Shown here: one piece after another, positions 44,855 through 53,145 of the stretch | How positions within the stretch are numbered: the first letter of the stretch is position 1 | How the letters are laid out: every line of letters begins with the position of its first letter | NCBI RefSeq assembly: GCF_900129555.1 | Contig: NZ_FQWC01000007.1 | Coordinates: forward strand, 62,001 to 126,000 | Direction of reading: 5' to 3' | DNA: 64,000 nt | Source: Flavobacterium defluvii | GTDB lineage: Bacteria; Bacteroidota; Bacteroidia; Flavobacteriales; Flavobacteriaceae | Made by a program: the position numbers and the translations under genes | The notes under the pieces: generated by a model | Told to the model about the DNA's origin: nothing | Database searches by the model: none | The model's input: the letters and a program-made list of their open reading frames with translations, nothing else

Positions 44855-46132
44855 ATGGAAGCTAACCCGAATCAAAAGAACTCATTAAAGCATGTTCTTT
44901 TTGGAAGCCTTATTGGCACCACAATCGAATTTTTTGATTTTTATATTTATGCCAATGCAGCGGTGTTGGTTTTTCCTCAATTGTTTTTCCCCAGTTCAAA
45001 TTCTACAATGGCAACCCTGGAATCGTTAGCAACTTTTTCAATTGCGTTTTTATCGCGTCCTTTAGGTTCAGCTTTTTTTGGGCATTATGGTGATAAAATT
45101 GGTCGTAAATTTACATTAGTTGCAGCCTTACTTACCATGGGGATTTCGACTGTAACGATTGGATTTCTTCCAAGTTACGCCAGTATTGGTATAGCTGCGC
45201 CGTTATTGTTAATGCTTTGCCGATTTGGTCAGGGTGTAGGTCTTGGAGGCGAATGGGGTGGAGCGGTTTTACTGGCTATAGAAAATGCACCGCCAAATAA
45301 GCGTGCCTGGTATGGAATGTTTCCGCAATTAGGGGCACCGATTGGATTATTGCTTTCGGGAGGAACTTTTTTGCTCTTGACTGATTCAATGAGCAATGAA
45401 GATTTTATGGATTATGGCTGGAGAATTCCATTTATTGCCAGTGCACTTTTGGTAATTGTTGGGTTTTACATTCGAACAAAAATTACTGAAACACCTTCTT
45501 TTGAAAATTCTAAAAAAGAAAAAGAAGAAGTCAAAGTACCTTTTCTTACAATAGTAAAATCGTATAAAAATCAATTGATTTTTGGAACATTTGCAGCCAT
45601 TACAACATTTTTAGTTTTTTATTTGATGACAGTTTTTACATTAAGCTGGGCAACATCAGATCTTGGAATTGTGAAAAGAGACGGTTTATTGATACAATTA
45701 TTTTCAGTACTGTTTTTTGCTGTCTTTATTCCGGTATCTGCAGTAGTTGCAGATAAAATTGGTCGTCGCAAAATGCTTATTGCTGCTACAGCTGCTATTG
45801 CTGTTTTCGGATTTTTCTTTTCTTATTTTTTAAGTACAGGAAATATTGGTTTAGTGACAACTTTTGCCTGTATCGGAATGGCCTTAATGGGATTCACTTA
45901 TGGGCCATTAGGAACTTTTTTATCAGAGTTATTTCCAACCAATGTTCGTTATTCTGGTGCATCATTAACTTTCAATTTAGCGGGAATACTTGGAGCAGCT
46001 TTTGCACCTATGATTGCAATTTGGCTGGCAAAGAAATACGATGTGAGCTATGTAGGGTTCTATTTAGTTACCGCGGCACTTATTTCTCTAATTTCATTTT
46101 TAGTAATAAGTAAAGACGAACACAAGTTTTAA
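44855..46132 (+). CDS. MFS transporter, metabolite:H+ symporter (MHS) family
   Basis: 425 residues from the ATG at 44855 (MEANPNQKNS); an upstream in-frame ATG at 44786 lies before a TATTTTTG -7 box at 44819-44826, so it is not used. About twelve membrane segments. GTTIEFFDFYIYANAAVLVFP, GHYGDKIGRKFTLVAALLTMGISTVTIGFLPSY and CRFGQGVGLGGEWGGAVLLAIENAP are signatures of the ProP/ShiA/KgtP group that import small acids and betaines with protons. The substrate is not clear. It ends at a perfect hairpin at 46151-46182. Confidence 0.93.
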   Translation: MEANPNQKNSLKHVLFGSLIGTTIEFFDFYIYANAAVLVFPQLFFPSSNSTMATLESLATFSIAFLSRPLGSAFFGHYGDKIGRKFTLVAALLTMGISTVTIGFLPSYASIGIAAPLLLMLCRFGQGVGLGGEWGGAVLLAIENAPPNKRAWYGMFPQLGAPIGLLLSGGTFLLLTDSMSNEDFMDYGWRIPFIASALLVIVGFYIRTKITETPSFENSKKEKEEVKVPFLTIVKSYKNQLIFGTFAAITTFLVFYLMTVFTLSWATSDLGIVKRDGLLIQLFSVLFFAVFIPVSAVVADKIGRRKMLIAATAAIAVFGFFFSYFLSTGNIGLVTTFACIGMALMGFTYGPLGTFLSELFPTNVRYSGASLTFNLAGILGAAFAPMIAIWLAKKYDVSYVGFYLVTAALISLISFLVISKDEHKF

Positions 46133-46150
46133 TAAATTTCAATATATGAG

Positions 46151-46182
46151 AAAAAGCAGCAATTTAAATTGCTGTTTTTTTT
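46151..46182 (+). terminator. Terminator after the MFS gene
   Basis: Perfect palindrome CAGCAATTT/AAATTGCTG (46157-46165 with 46166-46174) preceded by A run and followed by a run of T. Confidence 0.9.
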
Positions 46183-46197
46183 TGCCAATTTAAAAAG

Positions 46198-46219
46198 TAT
46201 TTAGATATTTGTCTAAATA
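46198..46219 (+). promoter_or_regulatory. Palindromic operator of the sdpR-like gene
   Basis: Perfect inverted repeat TATTTAGA-N6-TCTAAATA. The N6 is TATTTG, part of a -7-like box (GATATTTG, one mismatch from TAnnTTTG). Binding of an ArsR-type dimer here would block the promoter. It lies 10 nt before the ArsR-type ATG. Confidence 0.7.
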
Positions 46220-46229
46220 TATAAATGTT

Positions 46230-46484
46230 ATGAATGATATTTTTAAAGCTTTAAATGATGCCACAAGAAGGGAAATTTTAGATCTTTTAAAAGAAAAAGA
46301 TATGTCTGCTGGTGAAATCGCTGACGCTTTTAATATTTCAAAACCAAGTATTTCTCACCATTTGGATATTCTAAAACGAGCAGATTTAATTACGTCTGAA
46401 AAAAACGGACAATTCATTATTTATTCCATCAATACCACCATAATGGAAGATGTTTTGCAATGGATACTAACTTTTAAAAAATAA
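46230..46484 (+). CDS. ArsR-family autorepressor, SdpR type
   Basis: 84 residues from the ATG at 46230 (MNDIFKALND); an in-frame TTG at 46209 would lie in the operator. FKALNDATRREILDLLKEKDMSAGEIADAFNISKPSISHHLDILKRADLITSEKNGQFIIYSI is a classic winged helix with the recognition helix around SKPSISHHL. No metal-binding Cys are present. The MNDIFKALNDATRR beginning is typical of SdpR. It is followed 4 nt later by an SdpI-like membrane gene, matching the sdpR-sdpI order of Bacillus. Confidence 0.92.
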   Translation: MNDIFKALNDATRREILDLLKEKDMSAGEIADAFNISKPSISHHLDILKRADLITSEKNGQFIIYSINTTIMEDVLQWILTFKK

Positions 46485-46488
46485 TAAA

Positions 46489-47136
46489 ATGAATTTAGAA
46501 TTAAAAAAAGAGCTTCCAATAATTGGAATTGTTTTAGCGCCTTTTGTTTATTTGGCCAAAATTTGGAATAGTCTTCCGGAAAGAGTACCTATACACTGGA
46601 ATTATAGAGGAGAAATTGACAAATGGGGAAGTAAGTTTACTTTAATAATCATACTTTTTATGCTTCCTGTTTTAGTATATACTTTGATGCTTACGGCGTT
46701 AAAATTTGATCCTAAAAAAAGATTATCATTAATGGGCGGTAAGTTTTACCAGCTTAAATTTATATTAGTTCTTTTTGTATCTCTGCTGGCTTTGTTTATT
46801 ATTTATATTTCCAAGAATCAATCTCTTACCAGCCCGAGTTTATTGCATGTAGGAATTGGCGTTTTATTAATGGTATTAGGAAATTATTTTAAAGTAATTC
46901 AGCCTAATTATTTTATTGGAATTCGAACGCCATGGACATTGGAAAATAATGAAGTTTGGAAAGCCACACATTCATTTGCAGGAAAACTTTGGTTTTTTTG
47001 GGGATTGCTCTTAATGATAGGTGGATTAGTTTTTCAAGACGCCTTTTTTTCTAAAGCCTTTTTAGCTGTAGTTCTTGTTTTGGCAGTTGTGCCAATCGTT
47101 TACTCTTATTTTAAATTTAAAAGTTTACAAGAATAA
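46489..47136 (+). CDS. SdpI/DUF1648 family membrane protein
   Basis: 215 residues with six predicted membrane segments. Text LPERVPIHWNYRGEIDKWGSKF is the DUF1648 signature; GNYFKVIQPNYFIGIRTPWTLENNEVWKATHSFAGKLWFFWG is the SdpI family signature. In Bacillus SdpI gives immunity to the SdpC toxin and recruits SdpR to the membrane. Here no SdpC-like gene is visible, so this may be a protective or sensing pair against toxins of others. Transcribed with the repressor gene. Confidence 0.92.
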   Translation: MNLELKKELPIIGIVLAPFVYLAKIWNSLPERVPIHWNYRGEIDKWGSKFTLIIILFMLPVLVYTLMLTALKFDPKKRLSLMGGKFYQLKFILVLFVSLLALFIIYISKNQSLTSPSLLHVGIGVLLMVLGNYFKVIQPNYFIGIRTPWTLENNEVWKATHSFAGKLWFFWGLLLMIGGLVFQDAFFSKAFLAVVLVLAVVPIVYSYFKFKSLQE

Positions 47137-47150
47137 AGAAGATTGAAATG

Positions 47151-47190
47151 AAAGGCTTTACGGTTTTTATAAACTGTAAAGCCTTTTTAA
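47151..47190. terminator. Bidirectional terminator between sdpI-like gene and giant repeat gene
   Basis: 16-bp stem AAAGGCTTTACGGTTT (47151-47166) with its complement (47171-47186), one wobble, loop TTAT. Ends with T run; A/T-rich on both sides. Confidence 0.88.
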
Positions 47191-47192
47191 AT

Positions 47193-50100
47193 TTATCTTT
47201 TTAAACTAAAATGCCCTCTAAATTCGGTTCCGTTTAAACGTTTAACAACAAACCAATAATCAGATGCAGGCTCTTGATTTCCTAAATATAATCCATCCCA
47301 GGAAGCGCCGGGAGCTAATTCTTTAATTAATTTTCCGTAGCGGTCATATATTCTGATTCCTGTATTTGGAGCTAAATATGCCGGATCAATCGTCCAATAA
47401 TCGTTAAAGTTATCATTGTTTGGAGTAAAGAATTTTGGAAACGGAAGTTCGTCTACAAAATTTATACAATCTCCGATTGTCGCTCCAAGAATATTAATAA
47501 TGATTGGAATTCGATCACTTTCGCAGTTGCTGATTGTTTGTGAAGCATAATAAGTTATTCCATTTTCAAGAGGCATTGATTCAGATAAAGGAATATTTGA
47601 AGATATATTATCAAACCATTTTATATTTTCACCTGTAATATCAATATCTCCAATTTTCGCATTTTTTTGAATACAAAATGACTGAGGCGAATCAGCAATC
47701 GGAATTTGAGTATCCTGAATTTTTACATTAACAGCAAATCTGCCACTTTCGCAGTTATTTAATGTTTGAGAAACGTAATAAATGCTATTTTGTAATAAAG
47801 TTGTTTCAGGCAAAATGTTTCCGCCAGAAGCTGAATCATACCATTTTAAATTTGTTCCAGCAACATTAAGATTATCTATTGTGGCAATTTCATCAATACA
47901 AAATTGTTGATTACTACTTCCTGTTGGCAAAGGAGTATCATAAATCCTAACTAAAATTGGAGTTCTGTCACCTTCACATCCAATTGTCTGTGAAGCATAA
48001 TAAGTTTTGTTATCTTCTAATAAAGTCGTATTTGGCAGGCTGGAAGCAGAAAAGTTAGTGTCATACCATTTTATATTCTGTCCAGAAATTTGAATGTTGT
48101 TTAAAGCAGCATTTTCATTTTTGCAAAAAGATTGAGTTCCGTTTGCAGTCGGAGTTGAAGGTGTATTTACAATCGAAACAGTTATTCCTAGTCTTTGACC
48201 TTCACAGTTATTTTCTGTTTGCGAAGCATAATAAGTTTGACCATTAACAAGGTTTGTAGTTTCTGCTAATAAAGTACCATTACTAATGGCATCATACCAT
48301 TTTACTGATGTTCCCGTAACCTGAATATCTGCAATTGTTGGATTTTGTCCTGAACAAAAAGACTGATTTACATTTCCTGTTGGAGGAAAAGTAACCTGAA
48401 TATTGATTTTTACAGGAACTCTTTCACTTTCACAGCCATTTATGGTTTGCGAAGCATAATAAGTTGCTTTATCCTGAGCTACTGTTGTAGCGGGTACAAC
48501 TGTTCCTCCAGTTTGGTTACTGTACCATTTTATATTTTGCCCAGTTATTTGAATTTCATTTAACGTTGCATTTTGCTCAACACAGAAAGTTTGTGTTGAA
48601 TTTAAAACTCCGGGTACTGGTAAAGAATTGATAAAAGGCACTATAGTCACTTTTGTACTTTCTGAAATGCAGCCGCTGGAATTTTTGATTTTTAGATAAT
48701 ATTCACCCGGCTCCAGAGATCCTGAAGCTGGATTGTTAGTCCATGTCATTCCATTATCAAAACTATATTCTGAAGCATTAGAAAGAATATTTATTTTTCC
48801 TTTACTATCACTACAATTTGGCTGAATAGTATTATATGAAGGAGGAAAAGGATAATCTGCTGGTGGATTTATCTGAACAGTAACGGGATCAGATATACAA
48901 CCAGCTGAATTCTGAATTTTAATTTTATAAGTTCCAATAGTTAAATTGCCAGAAACTGTACTGGTTTGCCAGCTAATTCCATTATCGAAACTATATTTTG
49001 AAGCTGGAGTTAAAATTGTGATGCTTCCAAAGGGATTAGTACAACTTGTGGGCTGGATAGATGTATAAGCAGGATTCGTTATTGCATCTAACGGAGGATC
49101 GATTGTTACTTTAATAGCAGGAGAAGGACAGGCTACAGCACTATTTCTTACTCTAACAAAATAATTTCCAGGATCCAATCCTGTTACCTTATTATTCCTT
49201 GTCCAGTTTATTCCGTTGTCAAAGCTATATTGATAAGCAGTTGTTGATACTGCCGTAATAGTTCCTTTTGAAGATGTACAGCTGCTTGGCTGTTGAATTA
49301 AAATGCCAGGTGCCTGAGCAGCAGGATCTGGATCGGTAAGAGTAAGTAATTTAGGGCTGGATTCGCATCCTAATGCTGATTTAATTATTAAATAATAATC
49401 ACCGGCTTTTAAATTTGAAAAGACAGGATTTGTACTCCAGTTTTCCCCATTATCAATACTGTATTCAAATGCTGGTGAAGTAAACTTAATACTTCCTAAA
49501 GATTCGCAATTAGGCTGAGTCAACGTAATTGAAGGTTCATCCAAATAGAATCGGGATATATTAACCGCTTTTGGATAAGATTGACATCCAAATTTATTTT
49601 TCAATATTATATAATAAGTTCCTTCGTCTAAATCAGTAGAAACCGGGTTTTTAGTCCACGTCATTCCATTGTCAAAACTATATTCATCTCCAATCGGATC
49701 AATAGAAATACTTCCGCCTTTCTCGCATGTGGGTTCTGTTGTTGTGTATTCAGGTGTTTCTATGAATATAGCGGGAATACCTATAACGGACTGATAAGAC
49801 TCGCAGCCTGTTTCGTCTTTTATCATAATATAGTAATTTTCAGAGTAAATCGATGCTGGAATATTCAAAACTTTATTGGAGTTACTCCATGTTCTTCCGC
49901 CGTCAAAACTATATTGTGCAGCAGGAGTATTTACTATAATACTTCCTTGTGATCCACATTTAGGCTGAGTTACCGTTATATCGGGATAGATTAATTTTGG
50001 TTCTGTAAAATTGACGCTATAATAAGTTGGGGAAACACAGCCGAATTCATTTTTGATTTTGGGATAATAAAAACCTGGCGGTAAATTTAAAGCGGTTGGG

Positions 50101-53012
50101 TTAGTTCCCCAAGTTTGTCCGCCATCAAAGCTGTAAAATGGGGCTGGAGTTGTGATAGTAATACTTGCTCCTTTATTACAAGTTGGATTTGTATAAGTAT
50201 ACTCCGCATTTCTTAGTTCAAATGGTATGAAATTAATATAGATGCTTTCTGAAACACAACCATCGCTGTTTTTGATTTTTATACGATATTCAGAATCAAC
50301 AGGAAGATTTTCAGCCGTAGGATTGGTGCTCCATGTTGCTCCATCATTAAAGCTGTAAAAATCAGCTTTAGTTCTTACAGTGATACTTCCAGTAGCATTT
50401 TCGCCACAAACAGTAGGCTGAGTAATGTCTAAGGATGGCATTGGAAGATAAAATGGAAAAAGATGGATATAAAACGGTAAACTAGTACAACCCTCTGCAT
50501 TTTTTATTACAACATAATAATTACCTTCTTCTAAATTAGATTTTGCTGGGCTTGTTCCCCAAGTTACTCCACCATCAAAACTGTAAAATGGAGCCGGAGT
50601 AGTAATTGTAATACTCCCTTTTTTATTACATTCAGGCTGGACAACCGAACAAGTTGGAAAACTTAAATAATTATCATAGATAGAAACCCTTGTTTGGTAA
50701 GTTATGCATCCATTGCTGTTTCTTGTTTTTAAATAATAATCACTAGCTTTTAAATTTACAGCCGTGGGATTTGTAGACCAAGTTTGACCATCATCAAAGC
50801 TATATTCTTCGGCTGGCGATGTAATAGTTATACTTGCACCTGAGTCGCATGTTACTTGCTTATTTATTACGTATTTAGTGTCCCCAGTAATAATTTCGGG
50901 ATTCATATATACATATTGAGGATCTGATGTACAGCCAAATTCATTTTTTATAGAAATAAAATATTGCGAAAAAACAGTAGGTACTGTCATTATTGGATTT
51001 GTAGTCCAGGTTAACCCTCTATCAAAACTATAAGCAGCTGCAGGAGTTGTAATTGTGATACTTCCATTAGTAGTACAGGTAGATTGTACAGTTGCATAAG
51101 TCGGGGTAGGAAGAAAATAAGGTTTCAGATAAATATATAATGGCTCAGTTTCACAGCCAAGGCTGTTTTTAGTTTTTACTGCATAAGTTCCAGATTCCAA
51201 ATTTATCGCTTTAGGATTTGTTGTCCATGTTATGCCATTATCAAAACTATATTCAGCTGCAGTGGTTAAAATAGTTATAGAACCTAAATTTGCACAAGAA
51301 GGTGCAACCGATCTTACTTTTGGAAAAGGAGCATAAAACTTTTTCAAATAAATATATTCATGAGGAGTATTGGATTCACATCCATTTTGATCCTTAATTT
51401 TTATAGAATAATAACCTGAAGGCAGATTTGTTGCAGTTGGATTTGTTGTCCACGTGACCCCATTATCAAAACTATATTCAGATGCAGGCGTTGTAATAGT
51501 TATACTCCCTCCAGAAGTACAGCTCGGAACTGTAAAGGTGTATTTAGGGAAATCTAAATGCGGAATAAAAAGTAATACGTTTTGCGAATAAGACTCACAA
51601 CCTAAATTGTTTTTAATTTTAATGTTATAATTTCCTGCCGGTAAATTGCCTTTTGTAGAATTCGTATTCCAGGTTAATCCATCATCAAAACTATATTGTG
51701 ATCCGGGAGTTGTAATAGTGATACTGCCATTAGTATTGCATGTTGGCTGTACAATTGAAAATGAAGGTCTGTCCAATAATACTGGATCAATAATAGTTAT
51801 AATAGAAGGTGATGAAATACATCCAGCGGAGGATTTAGTTTTAACATAATATTTTCCTGGGCCAGTTGGAATAAAAACAGGATTGGTCTGCCAGGATTTG
51901 CCATTGTCAAAACTATAATTTAAACCAGTTTCTTTAACAGTTATGCTTCCTTTAGTATTATTACAGTTAGGTTGAGCGACAATTGTTTCGGGACTTAAAA
52001 GCGAATTATTTATGGTGAAATTTGAACTCACAAAGCAAGTATTTCCATTCGTTATTTTAACTGAATATGCTCCAATATTAGATGGCATCGATGATATGGA
52101 ATTAGTTTTATTTGTTGCTCCATTTATAGCAATTCCATCTTTATACCATTGATAGGTGGTGTTTGAGTTTAGATTTTTAGTAATGTTCGCAGTTAGTTGT
52201 AAATTACCATTACAAAAAGATCCTGTTTCAGAAATAGTTACGCCAAAATTTTCTGAAGTGTTCAAAATTAAATTGTCGTAAAGAAATGCCAGTGTTTCTA
52301 ATGTGTCAAATAATGGCGGTAATTTCCCTGAAGGCGGCCCCAGCATAATTGAATTTATGTTTACACTTGGAGTAAAAGTCATGGTGATTTCTCCCCAAAC
52401 TGATTGAGGCTGATAGGTTACATGACCAATCTCAATCCAGCTAGGATCAAAAGTATCTGGACTTGAATTGGTGTATAATGGTAAATTATCACGATTACTA
52501 CATCCAAAAAGGGTAATATTAACAGGTTCTAAGTAGTTAAAATCAAAATCTTTATTATTACTTTCATCTATATAGATACTAGTTAACGTAGCGATGTTTA
52601 ATTTTAATTGATATTTTGTTCCTGCGATTAAAGGGGTTAGTAATTTAGTTGCAAGGTATTCTTTTCTGCTATTTTTATATTCAGCCCTGATTATTCCATC
52701 ACCATCAGGAAAATTTTGAAGTTGTTTATTGTAAATTGCATTTTGTTTTTCACAATTCATATAATCAGGCGAAGGCTGTGTTCCTTTTACCCATGAAACT
52801 ACCGCACTTAAATCGTTTAAATTATATGGGCAATTTGTTTTTTCTTCAAAAGATGGATTTGCTAAAATAGAAGTTGTTTTATTACAAATGCAATCACTGT
52901 CATTTAAGTCTATTTTTCCGTCACCATCGTCATCAATACCATTATTACAGTTTTCCTGAGCATTAGTAAATAAAGAAAATAATAAAAATATAAAGAGTAA
53001 TTTATGTTTCAT
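47193..53012 (-). CDS. Giant secreted repeat protein with T9SS type B (gliding-associated) C-terminal domain
   Basis: 1939 residues. Signal peptide (1-18), then QENCNNGIDDDGDGKIDLNDSDC. Residues 45-260 form an N-terminal domain of unknown type. Residues about 345-1440 hold 15 tandem copies of a 75-residue unit with core SFDNGxTWxTNP and ending in xIKNxxGCxS. Residues about 1455-1845 hold five Ig-like units with FCxxxNATLxxIxIxGxNIKWY and TYYASQTxxxCES. The last 80 residues, FFTPNNDNFNDYW to FRGHFSLKR, are the CHU_C/gliding motility-associated domain that directs export by type IX secretion and surface attachment. It is probably an adhesin or surface filament of the SprB kind. Ligand unknown. 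Confidence 0.93.
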   Translation of the reverse strand: MKHKLLFIFLLFSLFTNAQENCNNGIDDDGDGKIDLNDSDCICNKTTSILANPSFEEKTNCPYNLNDLSAVVSWVKGTQPSPDYMNCEKQNAIYNKQLQNFPDGDGIIRAEYKNSRKEYLATKLLTPLIAGTKYQLKLNIATLTSIYIDESNNKDFDFNYLEPVNITLFGCSNRDNLPLYTNSSPDTFDPSWIEIGHVTYQPQSVWGEITMTFTPSVNINSIMLGPPSGKLPPLFDTLETLAFLYDNLILNTSENFGVTISETGSFCNGNLQLTANITKNLNSNTTYQWYKDGIAINGATNKTNSISSMPSNIGAYSVKITNGNTCFVSSNFTINNSLLSPETIVAQPNCNNTKGSITVKETGLNYSFDNGKSWQTNPVFIPTGPGKYYVKTKSSAGCISSPSIITIIDPVLLDRPSFSIVQPTCNTNGSITITTPGSQYSFDDGLTWNTNSTKGNLPAGNYNIKIKNNLGCESYSQNVLLFIPHLDFPKYTFTVPSCTSGGSITITTPASEYSFDNGVTWTTNPTATNLPSGYYSIKIKDQNGCESNTPHEYIYLKKFYAPFPKVRSVAPSCANLGSITILTTAAEYSFDNGITWTTNPKAINLESGTYAVKTKNSLGCETEPLYIYLKPYFLPTPTYATVQSTCTTNGSITITTPAAAYSFDRGLTWTTNPIMTVPTVFSQYFISIKNEFGCTSDPQYVYMNPEIITGDTKYVINKQVTCDSGASITITSPAEEYSFDDGQTWSTNPTAVNLKASDYYLKTRNSNGCITYQTRVSIYDNYLSFPTCSVVQPECNKKGSITITTPAPFYSFDGGVTWGTSPAKSNLEEGNYYVVIKNAEGCTSLPFYIHLFPFYLPMPSLDITQPTVCGENATGSITVRTKADFYSFNDGATWSTNPTAENLPVDSEYRIKIKNSDGCVSESIYINFIPFELRNAEYTYTNPTCNKGASITITTPAPFYSFDGGQTWGTNPTALNLPPGFYYPKIKNEFGCVSPTYYSVNFTEPKLIYPDITVTQPKCGSQGSIIVNTPAAQYSFDGGRTWSNSNKVLNIPASIYSENYYIMIKDETGCESYQSVIGIPAIFIETPEYTTTEPTCEKGGSISIDPIGDEYSFDNGMTWTKNPVSTDLDEGTYYIILKNKFGCQSYPKAVNISRFYLDEPSITLTQPNCESLGSIKFTSPAFEYSIDNGENWSTNPVFSNLKAGDYYLIIKSALGCESSPKLLTLTDPDPAAQAPGILIQQPSSCTSSKGTITAVSTTAYQYSFDNGINWTRNNKVTGLDPGNYFVRVRNSAVACPSPAIKVTIDPPLDAITNPAYTSIQPTSCTNPFGSITILTPASKYSFDNGISWQTSTVSGNLTIGTYKIKIQNSAGCISDPVTVQINPPADYPFPPSYNTIQPNCSDSKGKINILSNASEYSFDNGMTWTNNPASGSLEPGEYYLKIKNSSGCISESTKVTIVPFINSLPVPGVLNSTQTFCVEQNATLNEIQITGQNIKWYSNQTGGTVVPATTVAQDKATYYASQTINGCESERVPVKINIQVTFPPTGNVNQSFCSGQNPTIADIQVTGTSVKWYDAISNGTLLAETTNLVNGQTYYASQTENNCEGQRLGITVSIVNTPSTPTANGTQSFCKNENAALNNIQISGQNIKWYDTNFSASSLPNTTLLEDNKTYYASQTIGCEGDRTPILVRIYDTPLPTGSSNQQFCIDEIATIDNLNVAGTNLKWYDSASGGNILPETTLLQNSIYYVSQTLNNCESGRFAVNVKIQDTQIPIADSPQSFCIQKNAKIGDIDITGENIKWFDNISSNIPLSESMPLENGITYYASQTISNCESDRIPIIINILGATIGDCINFVDELPFPKFFTPNNDNFNDYWTIDPAYLAPNTGIRIYDRYGKLIKELAPGASWDGLYLGNQEPASDYWFVVKRLNGTEFRGHFSLKR

Positions 53013-53120
53013 TTGAATAATTTGGCTCCGGCAAATGTAATTAAATATCTACAAAACCAAATTAAAAAGTCAGGAGTCAGGCCAATAAAATCTTTTCCTG
53101 AAAAAGTCCCTAATATCCCG

Positions 53121-53128
53121 TATTTTTG
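53121..53128 (+). promoter_or_regulatory. Radical SAM gene -7 box
   Basis: TATTTTTG, exact TAnnTTTG match, 17 nt before the TTG start at 53146. Supports that start. No -33 TTG seen. Confidence 0.45.
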
Positions 53129-53145
53129 CAGAAAAATAAATCCTT

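Noticed and set aside
47193..53012. Regular DNA repeats, considered as a CRISPR array
   Set aside because: Period is about 225 bp, units diverge and lie in one open frame coding for similar protein units; no identical short repeats with unique spacers.
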